Source of the DNA: an uncultured Eubacteriales bacterium | Lineage (GTDB): Bacteria; Bacillota; Clostridia; Oscillospirales; Acutalibacteraceae | Direction of reading: 5' to 3' | Length of the DNA stretch: 14,114 bases | NCBI GenBank assembly: GCA_934444365.1 | Contig: CAKSCM010000027.1 | Span: 1 to 14,114 of the forward strand | In this document: positions 7,359-11,354 of the stretch, piece after piece | How the letters are laid out: every line of letters starts with the position of its first letter | Position numbering within the stretch: the stretch's first letter is position 1 | Notes under the pieces: generated by a model | What the model was told of the DNA's origin: nothing | Seen by the model: only the letters and a program-made list of their open reading frames with translations | Database searches by the model: none | Program-made: the position numbers and the translations under genes

Positions 7359-9356
7359 GTGTCATCAGTACCGTCGCCAGACGGCTTTTCGGCTTTGAAA
7401 AAGGGCAAAGCCGGCATATCGGATGTTTTTTTGCGCCATCCTTATGCGGCACTTATGATTGCCTGTCTTTACGTCTGCGCGCTTTTTGACGTTACCGATA
7501 CGGCGGTTTTGTCGCCGTCGTCCGTTATATTTGTTTTCGGCTCGGTCGCCGTTTCGCTTCTAATATATCTTTGCCTTAAAAACGGGAAGGATAGCGGCAA
7601 AGGTGTTTACGCAACCGTTTATTTTACATTTATATCCCTTGCGGTTTTTGTAGGATCTGCACTCTCGGAGAATACGGTGTTTTATCTGTGTGTTTTCTCG
7701 ATTGTTATATGTGTCGCCGTCGGGGTGTATCTTGCCGCCGCTAAAAAACTAAGCTCCGAGCGGCTTATAATACTGATAGTAATTCTCGGCTTTACCCTTA
7801 GGGTCGCTTATATACTGTATACTACCGTTACCGCCCGTCAGCACGACGTATGGTATTTTGCAAGCGACAAATATCATATAGGCCACGCCGGTTATATTGA
7901 GTATTTTTACGATAATTTGCGCTTGCCGGATTTTGATCCCCGTACCGTCTGGCAGTTTTATCATCCTCCGCTTCACCACATTACTGCGGCTTTATGGATG
8001 AGGATAAATACGGCACTCGGCATGCCGTATATGCGAGCGGTGGAGAATATTCAGATACTTACCCTTTTTTATTCCTCTACCGTTATGATAACCACGGTAA
8101 AGCTCATCCGCGAGCTTGGATTTAAAGGCTTTTCTTCGGTTATTCCCTGTCTTTATATTGCCGTTCATCCTACCTTTATACTGCTTTCGGGCAGTGTCAA
8201 TAACGATATTTTGTCCATAGCGCTGGCATTCGGCGGGATGCTCGCTTTAGTGCGCTGGTACAAAAAGCCGGTTTTATCGAGAATAGTCGTCATAGCCCTT
8301 TGCATAGGAGCCGGAATGATGGCAAAATCCTCGGCGGTGCTTATTTGCCCCGGTGTGGCGGCAGTGTTCCTCATTAAATTCATAAAGAATCTTCGCGAGT
8401 GGAAGAAATATCTTTTGCAGTTTGCGGTGTTCGGAATTATCTGTATACCGCTCGGGCTGTGGTGGCAGGTAAGGAACTGTCTGCTGTTCGGAATGCCGAT
8501 AACCTATGTTCCCATGCTGGCTCAAAACAGCGATCAGTATATAGGATTCCACACCGTTTTAGAGCGCACACTGAAGATTACGCCCGAGCAGTTTGAGCCG
8601 ATATATATGGCTTGGAATCCCGAGCGCAACGGCGCTTCATATTATGAATACAACTGCTTTGTGGGGCTTCTTAAATCCTCGGTTTTCGGCGAGTTTTCGC
8701 CGTACTATTTAAACGCACAGCAGCTCGCTTCGGCGTCGGATGCTCAGCTTTCGGTTTACAAAATAGGCGATATAAGCGGATATTTCCTTTTCTATTCGCA
8801 TCTTGCGCTTGTTATCGGGATATTTGCAGGCCTTTTAAAGACCTTTTTTTCGAAGAAAAGTCCTCTTGACGGCGCCATGAAGATATTTGTTGCGATTTTG
8901 TTTGCCGCAACCTTTGTTTCGTACGTTAAATTCTGCTTCGAATATCCTCATACCTGTACTATGAACATGCGCTATGCAACGCCGCTTATTGCGGTGGGGG
9001 CGATATCGCTCGGCTGTGTGTTTTACCCCGAAAGCGGACGTATACAAAGGCTGCTTGGAATAGAAAAAACCTCTGGTGAAAACGGTTTATTACCGGCCGA
9101 ACCGGTAGATTATATGGGCGGCTTTATTCCGGGTAAGGCCTCTGATGAGTATAAAGAGGCAAGCGGTATACAGGCCTTGGCAGACAGCAGCTTGTCCGAC
9201 GAAACGGCAGTTTTAAAAGACGGCGCGGATACCTTCACACCCTCCCTGAAAGGCGGCGCTTTTAATGCCGTAATTAAATGGTATACGGGTGTAAGCGTTG
9301 CGGTTTTTGCCCTTAGCAGTATCGTTTTTTATTCCCTTTTGGCAATTCAATTTTAA
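7359..9356 (+). CDS. Multi-spanning GT-C (GT39/ArnT-like) glycosyltransferase
   Basis: The 665-residue product is a polytopic membrane protein with about 11-13 hydrophobic segments. After four N-terminal segments, a further one ends in TARQHDVW; D163 there is the likely catalytic acid of a GT-C fold, which usually lies in the first outer loop, here shifted by the N-terminal extension. FYHPPLHH and LSGSVNNDIL, typical of GT39/PMT-like enzymes, follow. Such enzymes move sugar from a polyprenyl-phosphate carrier to an outside acceptor. Oddly, a polar stretch of roughly 100 residues (from CVFYPESGR on) separates the bundle from one last C-terminal membrane segment. I prefer the GTG at 7359, since ATGGAGGG (7345-7352) precedes it; a TTG at 7296 is in frame but has no clear binding site. 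It follows the oxidoreductase by 65 bp. Confidence 0.82.
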   Translation: MSSVPSPDGFSALKKGKAGISDVFLRHPYAALMIACLYVCALFDVTDTAVLSPSSVIFVFGSVAVSLLIYLCLKNGKDSGKGVYATVYFTFISLAVFVGSALSENTVFYLCVFSIVICVAVGVYLAAAKKLSSERLIILIVILGFTLRVAYILYTTVTARQHDVWYFASDKYHIGHAGYIEYFYDNLRLPDFDPRTVWQFYHPPLHHITAALWMRINTALGMPYMRAVENIQILTLFYSSTVMITTVKLIRELGFKGFSSVIPCLYIAVHPTFILLSGSVNNDILSIALAFGGMLALVRWYKKPVLSRIVVIALCIGAGMMAKSSAVLICPGVAAVFLIKFIKNLREWKKYLLQFAVFGIICIPLGLWWQVRNCLLFGMPITYVPMLAQNSDQYIGFHTVLERTLKITPEQFEPIYMAWNPERNGASYYEYNCFVGLLKSSVFGEFSPYYLNAQQLASASDAQLSVYKIGDISGYFLFYSHLALVIGIFAGLLKTFFSKKSPLDGAMKIFVAILFAATFVSYVKFCFEYPHTCTMNMRYATPLIAVGAISLGCVFYPESGRIQRLLGIEKTSGENGLLPAEPVDYMGGFIPGKASDEYKEASGIQALADSSLSDETAVLKDGADTFTPSLKGGAFNAVIKWYTGVSVAVFALSSIVFYSLLAIQF

Positions 9357-9390
9357 AGAAACGATGGTATTAAATGGAATAATATAGTTA

Positions 9391-9402
9391 TAGGTGCACC
9401 TA
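9391..9402. repeat. 12-bp perfect palindrome upstream of ptsH
   Basis: TAGGTGCACCTA is self-complementary with no loop, so it suits a dimeric DNA-binding protein better than an RNA hairpin. It lies between the GT-C stop and the ptsH promoter, about 110 bp before the -35. No regulator is identified. Confidence 0.35.
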
Positions 9403-9511
9403 AAAAAGCGCAAAAACTATGTATTTTTCACAAAACAATATACCGCTTGCATATAATTTTGGGGGCGTGGTAGAATTTGACCGCATTGTGCGAAAGAATG
9501 GCGGAAATTCG

Positions 9512-9539
9512 TTGACACACAACTCAAATATGTTAAAAT
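9512..9539 (+). promoter_or_regulatory. Strong sigma-A promoter of ptsH
   Basis: A perfect -35 TTGACA (9512-9517) and TAAAAT (9534-9539, five of six consensus bases) are 16 bp apart. The leader would be about 42 nt, ending in AGGAGC (9573-9578) before the ATG at 9588. Confidence 0.8.
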
Positions 9540-9587
9540 AGTAATTGTGCAAGAGCAAGTTATCTTGATTATAGGAGCGAAATATAT

Positions 9588-9851
9588 ATGTTCGTAAAAG
9601 ATGTAACCGTACAGAATAAGGTCGGACTTCATGCTCGCCCCGCGACCTTTTTTATTCAAAAGGCCAACGAGTTCAAAGCATCAATATGGGTTGAAAAGGA
9701 AGAGCGCAGGGTAAACGCCAAAAGCCTGCTCGGTGTCCTCTCGCTTGGTATTGTCGGGGGAACGACCATTCGCATAATTGCGGACGGCTCGGACGAGGAA
9801 GCTGCCGTTGAGGAGCTTGTAAGATTGGTTCAGTCCGGTTTTGCCGAGTAA
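9588..9851 (+). CDS. ptsH: Phosphocarrier protein HPr
   Basis: The 87-residue protein is the usual HPr length. His15 in GLHARPA is the residue phosphorylated by enzyme I to pass phosphate to sugar-specific EIIA domains. Ser46 in NAKSLLGVLSLGI is the HPr kinase/phosphorylase site used in Gram-positive catabolite repression through CcpA. Presence of His15 separates it from the paralogue Crh, which has Gln there. It acts in the cytoplasm. The gene stands alone, with its own promoter and terminator and no ptsI next to it, an arrangement common in Clostridia. In some of these organisms HPr may serve mainly regulation, and whether PTS permeases exist here cannot be seen. Residues 36-42 (EKEERRV) are more charged than in Bacillus HPr. 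Confidence 0.95.
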   Translation: MFVKDVTVQNKVGLHARPATFFIQKANEFKASIWVEKEERRVNAKSLLGVLSLGIVGGTTIRIIADGSDEEAAVEELVRLVQSGFAE

Positions 9852-9970
9852 GTTTCGGGCTTTAATCCTTTTTTGTATCCGGACTTTAATTTGAGTGCGG
9901 ATATTGCGGAGATTTTGCGTTTGTGTTTTATTCTTCGCCGCCCGGTATTTTAAAAACAGACAAGTAAAAG

Positions 9971-10008
9971 CCGTTCGAGTTTTTTACTCGGACGGTTTTT
10001 GTTTTTTT
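9971..10008 (+). terminator. Rho-independent terminator after ptsH
   Basis: CCGTTCGAGT (9971-9980) pairs with ACTCGGACGG (9986-9995) over 10 bp with one G-U pair, a 5-nt loop, and a tail of T5-G-T7. It separates ptsH from the recombinase gene. Confidence 0.92.
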
Positions 10009-10026
10009 GCGGCTTTAGGGTAGAAT
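9999..10026 (+). promoter_or_regulatory. Weak candidate promoter for the recombinase gene
   Basis: TAGAAT (10021-10026) lies 16 bp after TTGTTT (9999-10004), which falls inside the T tail of the ptsH terminator. The -35 matches only three consensus bases. The leader would be about 20 nt. A weak promoter would fit a low-level recombinase, but this is the only candidate rather than a clear one. Confidence 0.35.
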
Positions 10027-10050
10027 ATCAAAAACACCCGGAGGTAATGC

Positions 10051-10896
10051 GTGATGACAGGACGAGTAATCACGGCGAAAATGATTGCCGGATTCAAAGA
10101 ACACCTTATCTTGAATGAAAGGAGTGCGGCGACCGTCGAGAAGTACATTCGGGATGTAATGGCGTTCGCATCATATGCGCGAAACAAAGCAATTACCAAA
10201 GAAACCGTAATTGAATACAAAAAACACTTGCAAAAAAATTACGCCGTGCGGAGCGTTAATTCAATGCTTGCAAGCATTAACAGCCTGTTTTCGTTTTTGA
10301 ATTGGCATGATCTAAAAGTAAAAGCCTTAAAACTTCAACAGCAAGTCTTCTGCCCCGAAGAAAAGGAGCTGACAAAGGCGGAATACATACGGCTTTGCAG
10401 AACAGCGGAGCGTAAACACAACGAAAGACTTAATCTTATTCTGCAAACAATTTGCGGCACCGGAATCAGGGTCAGCGAGCTTAAATACATAACGGTTGAG
10501 GCGGTAAAACATGGCGAGGCGGCGGTGTACTGCAAGGCCAAAACCCGGTCGGTGTTTATTGTAAAGGAGCTAAAACAAAAACTGCTCCGCTATGCGGCGG
10601 AGCAGGGAATAAAAAGCGGTATGATCTTTGTAACATGTACCGGCGAGCCGATAAGCCGCACAAATATCTGGCGGGAGATGAAAAGCTTATGCGAGCAGGC
10701 AAATGTCAATCTGCAAAAGGTATTTCCGCATAACTTACGACATCTGTTTGCCCGGGTGTTTTACGGGATCGAAAAGGACATTGCAAAGCTCTCCGACATT
10801 CTCGGCCACTCAAGCATAAACACGACCCGAATTTATATCGTCTCGACCGGAACGGAGCATAAAAAGCGCATGGAGAACATGCGGCTGATAATTTAA
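10051..10896 (+). CDS. Tyrosine recombinase, probable dedicated DNA invertase
   Basis: The 281-residue product is a full-length two-domain tyrosine recombinase of XerC/D size. An N-terminal SAM-like core-binding domain (about 10-90) is followed by the catalytic domain with all expected residues: R140 in GTGIRVSEL, K162 or K164 in CKAKTR, H227 and R230 in PHNLRH, H253 in LGHSS, and nucleophile Y262 in TRIYI. Start: GGAGG (10040-10044) serves either the GTG at 10051 or the ATG at 10054. The gene ends 34 bp before an inverted-repeat pair with the form of recombinase core sites, flanking a promoter, so its most likely task is to flip that segment. This is inferred from position. No excisionase, phage or conjugation genes are nearby, which argues against a mobile-element integrase. 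A role as the chromosomal dimer resolvase is unlikely, because that enzyme acts at dif. Confidence 0.9.
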   Translation: MMTGRVITAKMIAGFKEHLILNERSAATVEKYIRDVMAFASYARNKAITKETVIEYKKHLQKNYAVRSVNSMLASINSLFSFLNWHDLKVKALKLQQQVFCPEEKELTKAEYIRLCRTAERKHNERLNLILQTICGTGIRVSELKYITVEAVKHGEAAVYCKAKTRSVFIVKELKQKLLRYAAEQGIKSGMIFVTCTGEPISRTNIWREMKSLCEQANVNLQKVFPHNLRHLFARVFYGIEKDIAKLSDILGHSSINTTRIYIVSTGTEHKKRMENMRLII

Positions 10897-10900
10897 TTTT

Positions 10901-10929
10901 AAAATAAAAAATCCGCCCGAATCGGCGGA
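10901..10929 (-). terminator. Leftward terminator guarding the recombinase gene
   Basis: TCCGCC (10912-10917) pairs with GGCGGA (10924-10929) around a 6-nt loop. The T-rich tail exists only on the minus strand (complement of the A-rich 10901-10911), so it acts on transcripts coming from the right. That is where the inward promoter of the switch points in this orientation. It would stop antisense transcription through the recombinase gene. Confidence 0.65.
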
Positions 10930-10930
10930 A

Positions 10931-10955
10931 ACAACATAATCGGTATTATGTTGTA
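10931..10955 (+). repeat. Left inverted repeat of the invertible segment
   Basis: This 25-bp repeat is an exact reverse complement of 11202-11226. Internally it is a palindrome: arm ACAACATAAT, core CGGT, arm ATTATGTTGT, plus one A. Two inverted arms around a short asymmetric core are the normal shape of a tyrosine-recombinase core site, and the core sets the direction. Flanking bases differ between the two copies, so the match ends sharply. Confidence 0.93.
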
Positions 10956-11001
10956 AAACTAGTGTGAAATGTGTCGAAGATACCCATTTTCCTAATTCAA
11001 T

Positions 11002-11030
11002 TATATAACACTTGTTAGCTAAGATGTCAA
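11002..11030 (-). promoter_or_regulatory. Strong sigma-A promoter inside the invertible segment
   Basis: On the minus strand a perfect TTGACA (plus 11025-11030) is followed after 17 bp by TATATA (plus 11002-11007); a perfect TATAAT (plus 11000-11005) overlaps it at 19 bp. Transcription runs left, crosses the left repeat and meets the terminator at 10901-10929. It carries a possible 13-codon leader peptide (MGIFDTFHTSFTT) whose stop lies in the repeat. In the flipped state the same promoter would read into the protease gene. Confidence 0.78.
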
Positions 11031-11069
11031 CTGCTTTATGTCGAAATTGCAAAAATGATTGCAGTTGAC
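11026..11069. repeat. 9-bp inverted repeat overlapping the switch promoter -35
   Basis: GTCAACTGC (11026-11034) and GCAGTTGAC (11061-11069) are exact reverse complements 26 bp apart. The first copy contains five bases of the -35. The second resembles a right-facing -35 (TTGACC) but has no -10 at a usable distance. It may be a regulator site. Confidence 0.45.
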
Positions 11070-11084
11070 CGAAAAGGGCATAAC

Positions 11085-11137
11085 AATAAAGCCTTTTCAT
11101 CGTAACTTTACTGTTTTCTTATTGAAAAGGCTTTATT
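11085..11137. terminator. Bidirectional hairpin terminator inside the invertible segment
   Basis: AATAAAGCCTTTTCA (11085-11099) pairs perfectly with TGAAAAGGCTTTATT (11123-11137) over 15 bp around a 23-nt loop. The A-rich base of one arm and T-rich base of the other (CTTTATTTTG on plus, CTTTATTG on minus) allow termination in both directions. In either orientation it would block read-through from the recombinase side into the protease gene while leaving the promoter free. Confidence 0.6.
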
Positions 11138-11201
11138 TTGCTGTCCAAAAAATTGAAAGGAAATTTTCCGTCCGATTTTCCTACTTGTTCAGTATGTAAA
11201 A

Positions 11202-11226
11202 TACAACATAATACCGATTATGTTGT
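11202..11226 (-). repeat. Right inverted repeat of the invertible segment
   Basis: Exact 25-bp reverse complement of 10931-10955, with the same palindromic arms and the core reading ACCG on the plus strand. It lies 128 bp before the protease start codon. In the ON state it would be transcribed and could form a hairpin in the leader. Confidence 0.93.
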
Positions 11227-11354
11227 ATTTTGTTGCCGACGGAATTTATCGGGATGTGAGATTTAGTGGAAAGGTGCCTTATTAGAACACGTAAAAATGT
11301 CAGTTCGGTAAAATTTGCCGTATCGAATCGGCTAAAAAACAGGAGGCGGAATCC
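11227..11354 (+). promoter_or_regulatory. Fixed leader and ribosome binding site of the protease gene
   Basis: AGGAGG (11341-11346) is a perfect ribosome binding site 8 nt before the ATG at 11355. Upstream I find a TAAAAT (11309-11314) without any -35, and no other promoter. This fits a gene that depends on the adjacent invertible promoter. Confidence 0.7.

Larger units (their letters stand above)
10931..11226. other. Invertible promoter segment (phase-variation switch), OFF orientation
   Basis: The 296-bp element consists of two 25-bp inverted repeats around 246 bp of AT-rich noncoding DNA. It holds one strong promoter directed left, a long hairpin, and a 9-bp inverted repeat, and it sits between a tyrosine recombinase and a gene with a strong RBS but no evident promoter of its own. 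Inversion would carry the promoter to about 11127-11155 pointing right, with a start site near 11162 and a leader of about 190 nt to the ATG at 11355. A MITE is the main alternative, but no target-site duplication is visible (left flank GGAA, right flank ATTT) and the repeats are themselves palindromic. Confidence 0.8.

Noticed and set aside
9984..10220. Minus-strand open frame across the ptsH terminator and recombinase start
   Set aside because: It overlaps a strong terminator and the recombinase N-terminus, with no RBS or recognisable domain.
10931..10955. Left repeat as a simple terminator of the recombinase gene
   Set aside because: No T run follows the palindrome on the plus strand, and an exact inverted copy 246 bp away is better explained as a recombination site.
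11065..11093. Right-facing promoter from TTGACC at 11065
   Set aside because: At 16-17 bp spacing the -10 would be TAAAGC or AAAGCC, a poor match, and the long hairpin follows at once.
10931..11226. MITE or small transposon remnant with terminal inverted repeats
   Set aside because: No target-site duplication is visible, each repeat is internally palindromic, and a recombinase gene adjoins it. Not fully excluded.
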